From contig CAJKMG010000014.1 in NCBI GenBank assembly GCA_905200945.1, positions 1 to 64,000 on the forward strand: a stretch of 64,000 nt of DNA, given 5' to 3'. Of this stretch, positions 25,416 to 34,487 are shown piece by piece; within the stretch, counting starts at the first letter, position 1; the number at the start of each line of letters is the position of its first letter. This DNA is from an uncultured Akkermansia sp. Its GTDB lineage: Bacteria; Verrucomicrobiota; Verrucomicrobiia; Verrucomicrobiales; Akkermansiaceae. Below the pieces are notes generated by a model that saw only the letters and a program-made list of their open reading frames with translations, was not told the DNA's origin and made no database searches. The translations under genes were made by a program, and so were the position numbers.

Positions 25416-27209
25416 ATGGAGAACAGGCGTAAAAGATGGTATGATCTGTTCGGATTGCTGCCTCGCAATCTGGGGCGTCTGTTGTTGTGGTTCAGCCTCA
25501 TTCCTATCGCTTTCATCATTATTCTTATCGTTTATGCATGGAGGGCAGACCAGTATGAGCTGGATGAAATTTTGGCGCCGTTGGAAAATTGCGCTGCATA
25601 TGACCGTAACGGCCAGTGGATAGGCACCTTGACAGATCATGACCGGGTGTATGTAGCGCGCAATGAACTGCCTGATAATCTGGTGAATGCTTTTATTGCG
25701 CGGGAGGATGAAGACTTTTTCGAACATGGCGGCATTGTGTACTCTTCCATTATCCGTTCCATTTGTCGGAACCTGACTACGTTGTCCTATGCCCAGGGAG
25801 CTTCCACGATTACGATGCAACTGGCGCGGAACTGCTATGAATTAGGTGGGAAGACCCTGGATCGCAAAGTTCTGGAAATGGCCGTGGCCCGCCGCATAGA
25901 GGGCAAGTATTCCAAGGATGAAATTCTGACGGCTTACCTGAACCGCATTTATTTTGGACAGCAATGCTATGGAATTGCGCAGGCGGCGGATTTGTATTTC
26001 GGCAAAAAAGTAGCGGATCTGACACTGGCGGAGTGCGCTACCCTGGCCGGGCTGGTGCGCGGGCCTTCCATCTACAATCCTGTTTACAGCCCGGAGGCGG
26101 CCGTCAAGGTTCGCAATGCGACGCTGGAAAGAATGTTTGAGTGTGAATTCATCACTCAGGAACAATTATGGCAGGCGCTCCGCGAACCGATGGCGGTGGC
26201 TGGTAAACGGGAAGCGCGTCCAGGTTCTTATCCCGTTCTGGTTGTCTCCCGTGAATTGGGTGATCTGGATTGCTGCGACGAGCAGGAGGGAACTTCCAGC
26301 ATTTTTGTAATGACCACGCTGGATTTGGAATTACAGAGGATGGTTGAAGATGTCAGTGAGCCTATGCTGGCTGCTCTGGAATCTTCTCCTGTGTGGGCAG
26401 GGTTGCCCAAAAGGGTGGACAACCAGTTGAAGAATTGCGTGCAAGCGGCCATATTATGTGTGGATTCCCGTAAAGGGGACCTGCTGGCCGTAACAGGGGG
26501 GCGCTCCGCCCAGGATGGTCTGGACCGGTGGCAGTCCAAGGTAATGCCGGGCGATCTGTTTACTCCCATCGTTAATTTGTGCGCCGTTGACCAGCGTAGA
26601 ACCGTTATCCGCAGCAATCCGGAAGTTACTGGTCGCGGGGTAGGTTTCAATACAGTAATAGAAACGGCACAAAAGGCCGGCTACAAAGGGGAACTTCCCC
26701 GTTCTTCGGACTTGTATACCGGCAGGTTCCCCATACCTCTCTCTCATGCCGTCAATGCTCTGTATCTCATCGGCAATGACGGGCTCAATGTGAGTATTTC
26801 CTCCGTCAGGCAGGTGGGCACCACCAAAAAGAATCTGGTGATGGTGAATGCCCCTTCTCCAGAAGAGAGCCGCCGGGAAATCCTGCCTAGGGAATCTGCC
26901 CATCTGGTGGCCTCCCTTCCTCCCTTCCGCTATGACGAACGAACCAGGAGAACCTTCGTCAATGTCAGGCTTCCTGGGAATACGGGGCATTTTTCTGCCG
27001 TCATGGGGCGTTATTTCACAGTTTTTGCCTGGGTGGGCTTTGATTCTCCGGAGGCCGCCGTCTATGAAAAGAAAGGGGTTTCCGCGGCGTTGGCAACAAC
27101 CTGTTCCTCCCTGGCCGGGGAAGTGTATGACCGTGCGGAGGAAGGCCGCAGAAAAGCCGTCCGGGAACGCCGGGAGCGGGAGAATCCAGCGGAACCGGGC
27201 CCCCAATGA
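25416..27209 (+). CDS. Peptidoglycan glycosyltransferase (GT51) with inactive transpeptidase-like domain
   Basis: 597 residues. After one membrane helix (about 20-41) comes a GT51 domain (about 60-240) polymerising lipid II glycan: motif 1 EDEDFFEHGG with catalytic E97, motif 2 GASTITMQLARN, and RKVLEMAVARRIEGKYSKDEI. The C-terminal half is placed like a class A PBP transpeptidase, but the SxxK region reads PGDLFTP, with Asp 380 and Thr 383 where Ser and Lys are required, and no KTG triad is seen. So it looks like glycosyltransferase only, with a degenerate penicillin-binding domain. It closes the exbB-exbD-TPR cluster. Start ATG 25416, about 8 nt after an AAGGATTGGAA stretch. Confidence 0.88.
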   Translation: MENRRKRWYDLFGLLPRNLGRLLLWFSLIPIAFIIILIVYAWRADQYELDEILAPLENCAAYDRNGQWIGTLTDHDRVYVARNELPDNLVNAFIAREDEDFFEHGGIVYSSIIRSICRNLTTLSYAQGASTITMQLARNCYELGGKTLDRKVLEMAVARRIEGKYSKDEILTAYLNRIYFGQQCYGIAQAADLYFGKKVADLTLAECATLAGLVRGPSIYNPVYSPEAAVKVRNATLERMFECEFITQEQLWQALREPMAVAGKREARPGSYPVLVVSRELGDLDCCDEQEGTSSIFVMTTLDLELQRMVEDVSEPMLAALESSPVWAGLPKRVDNQLKNCVQAAILCVDSRKGDLLAVTGGRSAQDGLDRWQSKVMPGDLFTPIVNLCAVDQRRTVIRSNPEVTGRGVGFNTVIETAQKAGYKGELPRSSDLYTGRFPIPLSHAVNALYLIGNDGLNVSISSVRQVGTTKKNLVMVNAPSPEESRREILPRESAHLVASLPPFRYDERTRRTFVNVRLPGNTGHFSAVMGRYFTVFAWVGFDSPEAAVYEKKGVSAALATTCSSLAGEVYDRAEEGRRKAVRERRERENPAEPGPQ

Positions 27210-27237
27210 AGTTCAATTTTCCATTAGTAGAAGCATC

Positions 27238-28002
27238 ATGAGACACTCACTTGAAATGACCACGGCCATCCAGGCCGCCAAATCCGCCGGAGCTTTCCTG
27301 AAAAAGCATTTTTATGAGCAAAAGAAGGTGGATGAAGCCAGCCAGAATGATATCAAGCTGGAGCTGGACAAACTTTCCCAGAAATTGATTACGGAGGAAA
27401 TCCTCTCCGTGTTTCCCAATCACGCCGTCTTGGGCGAAGAAGGATATACCGGGGACAGGAACAGCGAGTATGAATGGATTGTAGACCCCATTGACGGGAC
27501 AGTGAATTATTTTTACACGATTCCCTGGTTCTGCGTTTCCATAGCCTTGCGCCGCCGTGGGGAAGTGGTTCTGGGAGTGATTTACGACCCCATGATGGAT
27601 GAATGCTGGCATGTGGAAAAGGGCGGAATTCCGTACATGAATGATCATCCCATGCATTGCAGCCGGCGGGAACGCATGGCGGAAGCCGTGGTATTCGTGG
27701 GGCACGGCAAGACGGACGGTTCCAAGGAAAAAGGAATTGAACGCTTCGCCAAGATAGCCTGGCAGGTACGCAAGGTGCGCAATAACGGTTCCGCGGCTCT
27801 GGCCCTGGCTTATATTGCCTGCGGCAGGTTTGACGCCTATGTGGAAAGCGTTATTTCCATCTGGGATGTCGCCGCTGGGGTTTTGCTGGTGGAAGCAGCC
27901 GGAGGCAAGGTTGTTTTGGAACCGAAGGAAGACAATCCGGAACAATTCGCCATTGTCGCATGGAACGGCCGCATCCCTATCACGGAAGCACTGGGGGAAT
28001 AG
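27238..28002 (+). CDS. Inositol-monophosphatase family phosphatase
   Basis: 254 residues with the Mg-dependent IMPase signatures: metal-binding GEEGYTG, WIVDPIDGTVNY (D-P-x-D-G-T) and C-terminal WDVAAGVLLVEAAGG. Substrates in the family range from inositol phosphates to PAP and fructose-1,6-bisphosphate, so the exact one is not known. ATG 27238 is 28 bp after the GT51 stop; ATG 27256 is an alternative. It leads into ispF with a 26-bp gap, so all six genes from exbB on may be one transcript. Confidence 0.92.
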   Translation: MRHSLEMTTAIQAAKSAGAFLKKHFYEQKKVDEASQNDIKLELDKLSQKLITEEILSVFPNHAVLGEEGYTGDRNSEYEWIVDPIDGTVNYFYTIPWFCVSIALRRRGEVVLGVIYDPMMDECWHVEKGGIPYMNDHPMHCSRRERMAEAVVFVGHGKTDGSKEKGIERFAKIAWQVRKVRNNGSAALALAYIACGRFDAYVESVISIWDVAAGVLLVEAAGGKVVLEPKEDNPEQFAIVAWNGRIPITEALGE

Positions 28003-28028
28003 CCTGAATATTATTGCCGCAGTATTAT

Positions 28029-28538
28029 ATGAGAAACATGATTGCTTTGACCGGTATCGGCTATGACATCCACCGTTTTGCGGAAGTTCCGCGCCCCTTG
28101 ATGCTGGGCGGAGTTCATATTCCTTCCTCCCGCGGCCTGGACGGTCATTCCGATGCGGATGTTTTATGCCACGCCATTGCGGATGCTCTGCTGGGCGCTG
28201 CCGGGTTGCCGGACATCGGCTACTGGTTCCCTCCGGGCGATCCTGTCTGCAAGGGTATTCCTTCCCTGGATATCGTGGCGAAAGCTGTTTCTCTGATCCG
28301 GGAGGGAGGCGGACGCATCGTGAATGTGGATTCGTCCCTTATTGCGGAATCTCCCCGCATTTCTCCTTATTTGGAGCAGATGAAAGGCGCTTTGGGAACC
28401 GCTCTGGGAATTTCTCCGGTTCGAGTGGGCGTCAAGGCCACTACCAATGAACAGCTTGGCGCTCTGGGCCGCAGGGAAGGCATTGCCGCTTTTGCCGTGG
28501 CGTCTATTCTGATGCCGGAGGATCTGACGATGCCATAA
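28029..28538 (+). CDS. ispF: 2-C-methyl-D-erythritol 2,4-cyclodiphosphate synthase
   Basis: Fifth enzyme of the MEP isoprenoid pathway. Landmarks: GIGYDIHRF (metal-binding Asp/His), LDGHSDADVLCHAIADALLGAAGLPDIG, IVNVDSSLIAESPRISPY and VGVKATTNEQLGALGRREGIAAFAV. About 169 residues, normal for the family. Start ATG 28029; ATG 28038 (MIALTGIGYD) matches most family starts and is equally good. The downstream isoprenoid enzyme IspA is encoded at 59.9 kb. Confidence 0.96.
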   Translation: MRNMIALTGIGYDIHRFAEVPRPLMLGGVHIPSSRGLDGHSDADVLCHAIADALLGAAGLPDIGYWFPPGDPVCKGIPSLDIVAKAVSLIREGGGRIVNVDSSLIAESPRISPYLEQMKGALGTALGISPVRVGVKATTNEQLGALGRREGIAAFAVASILMPEDLTMP

Positions 28539-28546
28539 GGCGAATA

Positions 28547-28592
28547 CCCCGGTTTCTTTTCCAGAAGTCTCTTTTCAGAAAGGAAGCCGGGG
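28547..28592. terminator. Long hairpin between convergent ispF and amidase genes
   Basis: CCCCGGTTTCTTTTC pairs with GAAAGGAAGCCGGGG (with some G-T pairs), giving a stem of about 15 bp. No T-run follows, so it may act as an mRNA 3'-end stabiliser or weak terminator. The rest of 28593-28787 shows no gene. Confidence 0.5.
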
Positions 28593-28787
28593 CGGGTGTC
28601 TAAAAAGGGAATATGCTTCAGAAATAACGGGCAGGCGGAAAAGGCGTTTTTGGGAGGCTTCCCTTTCCAAAGCAGTTTTAATGAAATGGCAGGAATTTTT
28701 TAATCGCCCTCAGGCGGCAACGCCGTTTTGGGCCGCATAGTAAATATCCCCCATTTTCCTGCACAGGGGGGGAAGTATTGCCCGGTA

Positions 28788-29519
28788 TCAGCTGATGCAA
28801 CGGTAATAATAATCCACGCGGGAGATGAACCAAGACCATTTGAAGCCTGGTTTGCCATTGTCCAGCAGAAGGTGGGGGCAACGCTTGCCGGTCCAGTAGT
28901 AATGGGGTACGACATTCCGCAGGGGAATATCGTGGGCATACATGTTGTAGGCAGCCAGTTTGGCGGCACGGTCAAAGGTTTTAACGATGCTTTGCCCTCG
29001 CTTCTCACACATTTCAATGCCGATGGAGTACATGTCTCCGGGGCCGCCCCGGTCCGCATGGCGTCCCGTTTCATTCAGGGGGATATGCTGCATGGTCACG
29101 TACGGGTCTACCGTATAATGCCAGTTGCAGCGCAAAGCTCCGTTATTCAGGGCGCGCGCGTGCTGCATGGCGTCTGCGGACGGGTTCTCCGTGTTATGCA
29201 TGGTGATGAAACGCGGCTTCATTCGGGAAGAGCGGCGGCGGAGCGGAGAAGATTTAGGCATGAATATCGGCCGGACGTTGCATTCCGCCAGCAACTGGCG
29301 CGGAGAACGTTTGACCACGGGGACTCCGGAGGGCTTAAAGGAGATCATGGGCGCCATTCCCACTTTTCCTGAAGGTTCCGAACAACTGGTCAGAGCAAGC
29401 AGGGCGGCGGTTTCCAGCAGAAAAGTTCTGCGGTCCATGCCCTGGGATTTCTCCAGTATGGGCTGGAGCTGACCGGAAATGCGGGCAAGATAAGTGGCAA
29501 TAGTAGAAATATTACTCAT
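28788..29519 (-). CDS. N-acetylmuramoyl-L-alanine amidase (PGRP/amidase_2 type) lipoprotein
   Basis: Cleaves the amide bond between MurNAc and the peptide stem. An Arg-Arg-Thr-Phe start (DRRTFLLETAALLALTSC) gives a lipobox-like TSC in the reading beginning at ATG 29438, so the protein may be a lipoprotein; the longer ATG 29519 adds 27 residues. The catalytic domain (about 95-243) has zinc ligands in FITMHNTEN and in the final CPH of GKRCPHLLLD, plus WHYTVDPYVTMQHIP and YSIGIEMCE, matching CwlA/XlyA-like amidases. Stands alone on the minus strand. The amidase call is good; the exact start is open. Confidence 0.85.
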   Translation of the reverse strand: MSNISTIATYLARISGQLQPILEKSQGMDRRTFLLETAALLALTSCSEPSGKVGMAPMISFKPSGVPVVKRSPRQLLAECNVRPIFMPKSSPLRRRSSRMKPRFITMHNTENPSADAMQHARALNNGALRCNWHYTVDPYVTMQHIPLNETGRHADRGGPGDMYSIGIEMCEKRGQSIVKTFDRAAKLAAYNMYAHDIPLRNVVPHYYWTGKRCPHLLLDNGKPGFKWSWFISRVDYYYRCIS

Positions 29520-29666
29520 ACGGAGGCCGGGAGATGGGGGATTTTCAGCACGGATGCGGGAAAAGTTAAGCCCACGCTAAGATTCGCTCTTCTTCTTTGC
29601 AACGAAAAAGTGTGAAAGCTTCAGCATTGTGCCGAATTCTTCGCTCTTTTTGTCATATTGATCTGT

Positions 29667-30587
29667 TTAAACCGTTGTTGAGAGCAAAACTGTTTCTGCT
29701 TCTGCCGCAGTGACAGCATCCGCGCCTGCCGGGGACAGAATGAATTCTCCCTTCCGGGCCGTTTTCCCGTCCCAGAGCACGGAACCGCAGAGGATCGTGA
29801 AGACGGCAAAGCGGGAGGAGTCCGGCTGGGTAAACCGTTCTCCCTTATCCAGACGGTATTCCTTTGCAGTGAAATGCGGCATTTCCGTCAGGTATCCGGG
29901 GCGCTGGCTGAGTTCCCGGAATTCCCCGATGGAATCCAATGCCTGTTCCAGGTGCAGTTCCCGCCCCTGTCCGGAGTCATCCGTGCGGTTCCAGTCATAA
30001 AGGCGGTAGGTGGTATCGCTATTTTGCTGGATTTCCGCAATGAGGTGCCCGGCGCCAATGGCGTGAACCAGCCCCGCCGGAATGTAAAGATGTTCCCCCG
30101 GCTCCAGATGGGTGGAGTTTATCAGTTGCTCCATTTGTCCCGTTTCCGCCGCATGACGGATGTCCGGGAGTGCTGCGTTTCCCTTCATTCCCCCGTAAAT
30201 CTGGGCATCCGGGGATGCGTGCAGTACATACCAGATTTCATTTTTTACTTCTCCCTGCCAGGCTGCCGCCGTGCGTTCCGGGGGATGCACCTGAACGGAA
30301 AGATTTTCGCGGGCGTCCAGAATTTTGCAGAGCAGGGGAAAGCGGGGGAAACGCTCGTATCCGGGACCGAAAATTTCCTGCCGGTGTTCTTTCCACAGCC
30401 GGTGCAGGGGCATTCCTTCCCATTCGCCGTCCTTGACGATACTCATGGCTTCAGGACGGTCGCTGATTTCCCACGCTTCCCCATAAGCTGTTTCCCGGTC
30501 GGGCAGTTCCCGTCCCAGCATGGTTCTCATGCTTTGGCCGCCCCAGATGCGCGGCTGGTAGATGGAATGGAATCGAAAAGGCTGCAT
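29667..30587 (-). CDS. manA: Mannose-6-phosphate isomerase, class I
   Basis: Interconverts fructose-6-phosphate and mannose-6-phosphate. 306 residues, the short form seen in Bacillus ManA. Metal site: LSVQVHPP (Gln/His), KNEIWYVL (Glu) and GLVHAIGAGHL (His); RIWGG near the N-terminus and DWNRTDDSGQGRELHLEQAL near the end. It supplies mannose-6-phosphate towards GDP-mannose, used by gmd and fcl 4-6 kb away on the same strand. The phosphomannomutase and GDP-mannose pyrophosphorylase steps are not in this window. Confidence 0.95.
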   Translation of the reverse strand: MQPFRFHSIYQPRIWGGQSMRTMLGRELPDRETAYGEAWEISDRPEAMSIVKDGEWEGMPLHRLWKEHRQEIFGPGYERFPRFPLLCKILDARENLSVQVHPPERTAAAWQGEVKNEIWYVLHASPDAQIYGGMKGNAALPDIRHAAETGQMEQLINSTHLEPGEHLYIPAGLVHAIGAGHLIAEIQQNSDTTYRLYDWNRTDDSGQGRELHLEQALDSIGEFRELSQRPGYLTEMPHFTAKEYRLDKGERFTQPDSSRFAVFTILCGSVLWDGKTARKGEFILSPAGADAVTAAEAETVLLSTTV

Positions 30588-30687
30588 GGTTGTAACGGAA
30601 GCGTAGGCTATCTTTTATGGACGGGCAAGCAAAATGCCCACAGGGTTTCCTGCGGGCATGAAGAGGGGGGAGCCGGGGAACTACCGG

Positions 30688-31935
30688 TTATTTGATGGAT
30701 TCCCAGACAATGCCGATTTCGTCAAATGGCACGTGTTCTTTGTTCTTATCCGGTTTCGGGACGCCGTAATTAGTCCGGAACAGGGGCAGGATGGGAGCTC
30801 CCGTTTTAGGATCCTTGCTCATGGGGGCCATTCCAACTTCTTCAAGCAGAAGGGTCATGCCGAATTCGCCGCCTGGGCCTTCACTAACTAGGATTTCGAT
30901 GGGGTAAACCTTGCCCTGTTCCACCGTGAACTGTTTGCCGGCTGCCACACCGCGCATGGTGTTGTTCCAGTGCCCGGAAGTACTGTACCTGTAGAACGTA
31001 ACGGGAGGGACATTGATCCCCACTTCCCGGAGTTCCTTTTTCAAATCATCATTGCCGGGTTTGCCTTCCATGGCATCAAGCCATTTGGCATTGTTTGCCG
31101 TCATTTTTCCTAGAGAAGCGGATTCCCAGCCGTAGTCGAAGACATTCTGTTTGTTAAACCTCACCACTAAGTAGTCGTCTCCCAGCCCCACGAATCGGAA
31201 CGTGCCGGACTTGGGGGCGCGCACTTTGCCACGGTAAATGGCGAGCCACTGGCTAGGCTTCACTTTATCATCGCATCCATAGGCTTTGGGCGCGTCTTTG
31301 GCGGGAGTCCTGGGTATGTAGAACTGAGCTGCGTACAGTTGCTGCGGGGCCTTGTAAAAACGGTTCAGTTCCGATTCATTCCAGCCTTTGTTCACAAAGC
31401 GGGAAAGGAAGTCCCGGTACTGGTTCATGTTCATGTTGGTAGGACGTCCGCCAGGGGTTTGCTTGGTGTCGTAAAAGGTGCCTACCAGCGTGCTTCCGGA
31501 AGGCTGGGACGTTCCGAAGGCGGAAGTGGCGTCCCCCAGGTCGGGGCCGAAACCGTCCCCCATTCCGAGGGCGGTTCCCTCCTCCAGCATGACAGGTTCA
31601 TCAGGCGGGTCAATGTCAATCTTGGGGAGGCTCACCGGAGCGGCGGCCGCAGCTACCACGACTTTAACGGGCGTCTCCGCGTGGGAGGAAGAGGAAGTTT
31701 CCCTCTGTACTTCCGGAGGCGGGGGCGTATCCGACGGCGGCGCATCGTCCGGTGTAATGTATCCGACGACTTTGGGCTCTTCCGGGGGGGCGATGATGAT
31801 AGTCAGGGAGTAGAGAATGGCTCCAGCCAAAACGACGGAGAGAATGGATGTCGCTAATGCGGCAATATAATTTTTCCGCCTTTCCTTGCGCAGGGATTCT
31901 ACTGCGTCTTCCGTGGGTTCTATATGAAGGCTCAT
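30688..31935 (-). CDS. TonB-like single-pass membrane protein with PA14-like periplasmic domain
   Basis: 415 residues. A cytoplasmic basic N-terminus and one helix (about 25-47, AALATSILSVVLAGAILYS), then a Pro-rich linker (SDTPPPPEVQRE), an Ala-rich stretch, and a long extracytoplasmic part from about 180. Around residues 240-290, WLAIYRGKVRAPKSGTFRF and GLGDDYLVVRFN resemble the core of PA14-type beta barrels, which often bind carbohydrate. No catalytic motif seen. ATG 31935 is chosen because longer readings only add non-membrane sequence of poor quality. It lies 109 bp downstream of the nhaC gene; function unknown. Confidence 0.75.
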   Translation of the reverse strand: MSLHIEPTEDAVESLRKERRKNYIAALATSILSVVLAGAILYSLTIIIAPPEEPKVVGYITPDDAPPSDTPPPPEVQRETSSSSHAETPVKVVVAAAAAPVSLPKIDIDPPDEPVMLEEGTALGMGDGFGPDLGDATSAFGTSQPSGSTLVGTFYDTKQTPGGRPTNMNMNQYRDFLSRFVNKGWNESELNRFYKAPQQLYAAQFYIPRTPAKDAPKAYGCDDKVKPSQWLAIYRGKVRAPKSGTFRFVGLGDDYLVVRFNKQNVFDYGWESASLGKMTANNAKWLDAMEGKPGNDDLKKELREVGINVPPVTFYRYSTSGHWNNTMRGVAAGKQFTVEQGKVYPIEILVSEGPGGEFGMTLLLEEVGMAPMSKDPKTGAPILPLFRTNYGVPKPDKNKEHVPFDEIGIVWESIK

Positions 31936-32044
31936 GCATGTATGATAGCACAAGAATCCCATATGTTGAGTAACATGAGGATAACAAGGATAACATGTCG
32001 GTAACGGAAAAGGTAGCCTTGCCGTCCTTTTCCTTATGGGCTTC

Positions 32045-33370
32045 TCAGCGTTTCCTCCGTCTTTCCGCTCCTCTCCGGGGCAGCGCAATGGCAAGGGTGG
32101 AGCAGATACCCAGAATCAGGGGATAATACAGGTATTTCATGATCAGCAGGGGGGAGACCTGGGAGATTCCTGCGGCCATGAGCATTTGAGCTCCGTAAGG
32201 GATGACTCCCTGAACCAGGCAGGAAAAGGTGTCCAGAATGCTGGCGCTGCGCTTGGGAGGGATGTGGAATTTGTCGCTGATTTCCTTGGCGATGGGGCCA
32301 GCCGTGATGATGGCGATTGTATTGTTGGCCGTGCAGAGATTGGCCAGGGAGACCAGTCCGGCAATGCTGAATTCCGCGCCGCGCCTGCTGCGGGTGTGGG
32401 CCGTGATTTTTTCAATGATGTACGCGATGCCCCCGTTGAAACGGATGATGGCCAGCACGCCGCCGGCCAGCAGAGTAACGATGATCAGTTCTCCCATGCC
32501 GGTCATTCCGCTGCCCATGGCTTGGAACCAGGCTATGAAGGAGAAATACCCCATGCCGATGCCAATCAGTCCCGTTGCAAGAAGTCCCATGGTCAGAACG
32601 GCCATGACGTGGATTCCGGCCAGGGCTGTCACCAGCACGAGCAGATAGGGGAGTACTTTCATCCATTCAATGGAGATATCCTCCGCAGGGGGGGACTGCA
32701 CGTTCCATCCGAGCAGGATGTAGCAGGCCAGGGCCAGCAGGGCGGCGGGAAGCACTACCTTTGCGTTGGCCTGAAATTTGTCCCGCATGGAACAGCCCTG
32801 CGTACGGGTGGCGGCGATCGTAGTATCAGAAATGAAGGAAAGATTGTCTCCGAAAAACGCTCCTCCCACCACAATGGCCGTCATCATGCCGGCGCTGACC
32901 TGAGTGGCCTGCGCCAGCCCCGTGGCTACGGGAGACAGGGCGACAATGGTGCCTACGGAAGTCCCTACGGAGAGGGAAATGAAGCAGGAGGCAATGAAAA
33001 CGCTGGCAAGGAGCAGATTGTCCGGCAGCAGCCGCAGCGTGAGCTGCACGGTAGCGTCAATGGCCCCCATGTCCCTGGCAGATTGAGCGAAAGCTCCTGC
33101 CAGCACGAAAATCCAGATCATCATCAGGATGTTCCGGTTGGCCACTCCGGAGGAAAACAAATCCACCCGTTCCGTCATGCTTTTCCCGCGGGTGATGAAG
33201 ACGGCCCAGACGGCTGCCGCCGTAAAGGCCACTGTTACCGGGATGGCGTAAAAGTCCTGTACGGCTATGGAGATGACCAGGTAAAGCAGGAAGAAAACCA
33301 GCAGGGGGCTTAACGCCCACAAGCTGGCTTTGGCGGGGGGTGGATTCTGGTTGTCCGGGCGGTTGGCCAT
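32045..33370 (-). CDS. NhaC-family Na+/H+ antiporter
   Basis: 441-residue polytopic membrane protein, about 11-12 helices. The GGAFFGDNLSFISDTTIAA motif is diagnostic for NhaC, and the SVGTSVGTIVALSPVATG stretch is a duplicated core element. Other members of this family exchange malate for lactate or move arginine and ornithine, so the ion may differ. The C-terminus ends in a very basic tail (PRRGAERRRKR), consistent with positive-inside topology. It starts 27 bp after the fcl stop, so it may be co-transcribed with gmd-fcl. Confidence 0.92.
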   Translation of the reverse strand: MANRPDNQNPPPAKASLWALSPLLVFFLLYLVISIAVQDFYAIPVTVAFTAAAVWAVFITRGKSMTERVDLFSSGVANRNILMMIWIFVLAGAFAQSARDMGAIDATVQLTLRLLPDNLLLASVFIASCFISLSVGTSVGTIVALSPVATGLAQATQVSAGMMTAIVVGGAFFGDNLSFISDTTIAATRTQGCSMRDKFQANAKVVLPAALLALACYILLGWNVQSPPAEDISIEWMKVLPYLLVLVTALAGIHVMAVLTMGLLATGLIGIGMGYFSFIAWFQAMGSGMTGMGELIIVTLLAGGVLAIIRFNGGIAYIIEKITAHTRSRRGAEFSIAGLVSLANLCTANNTIAIITAGPIAKEISDKFHIPPKRSASILDTFSCLVQGVIPYGAQMLMAAGISQVSPLLIMKYLYYPLILGICSTLAIALPRRGAERRRKR

Positions 33371-33397
33371 GGGATGAGGGTGAAGCTGGCGGAAAAG

Positions 33398-34486
33398 TCA
33401 GTTGCCGGCAGCTTCCATCCGGCTCAGATACCACCGGTAAATGCGTTCCACTCCCTCTTCCAGCTCCACCCGGTGTTTCCAGCCCAGGGAATGCAGCCTG
33501 GAAACGTCCGTCAGCTTGCGCATAGTACCGTCCGGCTTATCTGAGTTGAATACCAGTTTGCCCCGGTAGCCCTCCGTAGCGGCAATCAGCCGGGCCAGTT
33601 CACCGATGGAGATTTCCTTCCCGGTGCCGATGTTGATATGGCAGTTCCGCACTTCCCTTTCTCCTTCTTGCAGCTGGCAGAAATCCACTTGCTCCATCAC
33701 ATGGACGCAGGCGTCCGCCATGTCCTCGCTCCACAGGAATTCGCGCAGGGGAGTTCCCGTACCCCACAGTTCCACGGAACCGGGGGTGATGCCGTATTTG
33801 TCCAGCACGGTCAGGATTTCCTTTTCTTCAGCCATTCCGTCTGCCTGTTCCACAGGACGCGCGTCCAGATCTTTCCGCACGGCGTTCCAGTCTCCTTCCA
33901 TCAGGCATTTGGCCAGGTGTATCTTGCGAACCATGGCGGGCAGCACGTGACTGTTTTCCAGGTGGAAATTGTCATTGGGACCGTACAGGTTTGTAGGCAT
34001 GACGGCGATGTAGTTGGTGCCGTATTGCAGGTTGAAGCTTTCGCACATCTTCAACCCCGCTATTTTGGCGATGGCATAGGGCTCGTTGGTGTATTCCAGC
34101 GGGGAGGTGAGCAGGGCGTTTTCCTTCATGGGCTGGGGAGCTTCGCGCGGGTAGATGCAGGTGCTTCCCAGGAAGAGGAGCTTGGATACGTCATGCCGGA
34201 AGCTTTCCCCGATGACGTTTTGCTGAATCTGAAGGTTGCGGAAGATGAAGTCCGCCCGGTAGCGGGAGTTGGCGATGATGCCACCCACAAACGCCGCCGC
34301 CAGAAAAACGTATTCCGGCTTTTCCCGGTCAAAGAATTCCCGGACGGCTACAGGATCTTCCAGGTCCAGTTCTTTGTGCGTCCGGCCAATCAGGTCGGAA
34401 TAGCCTTTGTTTTCCAAGGCTTTCCAGATGGCGGAACCAACGAGGCCGCGGTGTCCGGCCACAAAGATTCTGCTGTTTTTTTTCAT
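33398..34486 (-). CDS. fcl: GDP-L-fucose synthase
   Basis: Second step of GDP-fucose formation: epimerises and reduces GDP-4-keto-6-deoxymannose using NADPH. 362 residues of the extended SDR family: Rossmann motif VAGHRGLVGSAI, LFLGSTCIYPREAPQPMKE with the catalytic Ser, and YAIAKIAG (Y-x-x-x-K). About 40 residues longer than the E. coli enzyme because of an insertion near 190-230 (RKDLDARPVEQADGMAEEKE), which occurs in many Bacteroidetes-like forms. It begins 1 bp after the gmd stop. Confidence 0.95.
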   Translation of the reverse strand: MKKNSRIFVAGHRGLVGSAIWKALENKGYSDLIGRTHKELDLEDPVAVREFFDREKPEYVFLAAAFVGGIIANSRYRADFIFRNLQIQQNVIGESFRHDVSKLLFLGSTCIYPREAPQPMKENALLTSPLEYTNEPYAIAKIAGLKMCESFNLQYGTNYIAVMPTNLYGPNDNFHLENSHVLPAMVRKIHLAKCLMEGDWNAVRKDLDARPVEQADGMAEEKEILTVLDKYGITPGSVELWGTGTPLREFLWSEDMADACVHVMEQVDFCQLQEGEREVRNCHINIGTGKEISIGELARLIAATEGYRGKLVFNSDKPDGTMRKLTDVSRLHSLGWKHRVELEEGVERIYRWYLSRMEAAGN

Positions 34487-34487
34487 C

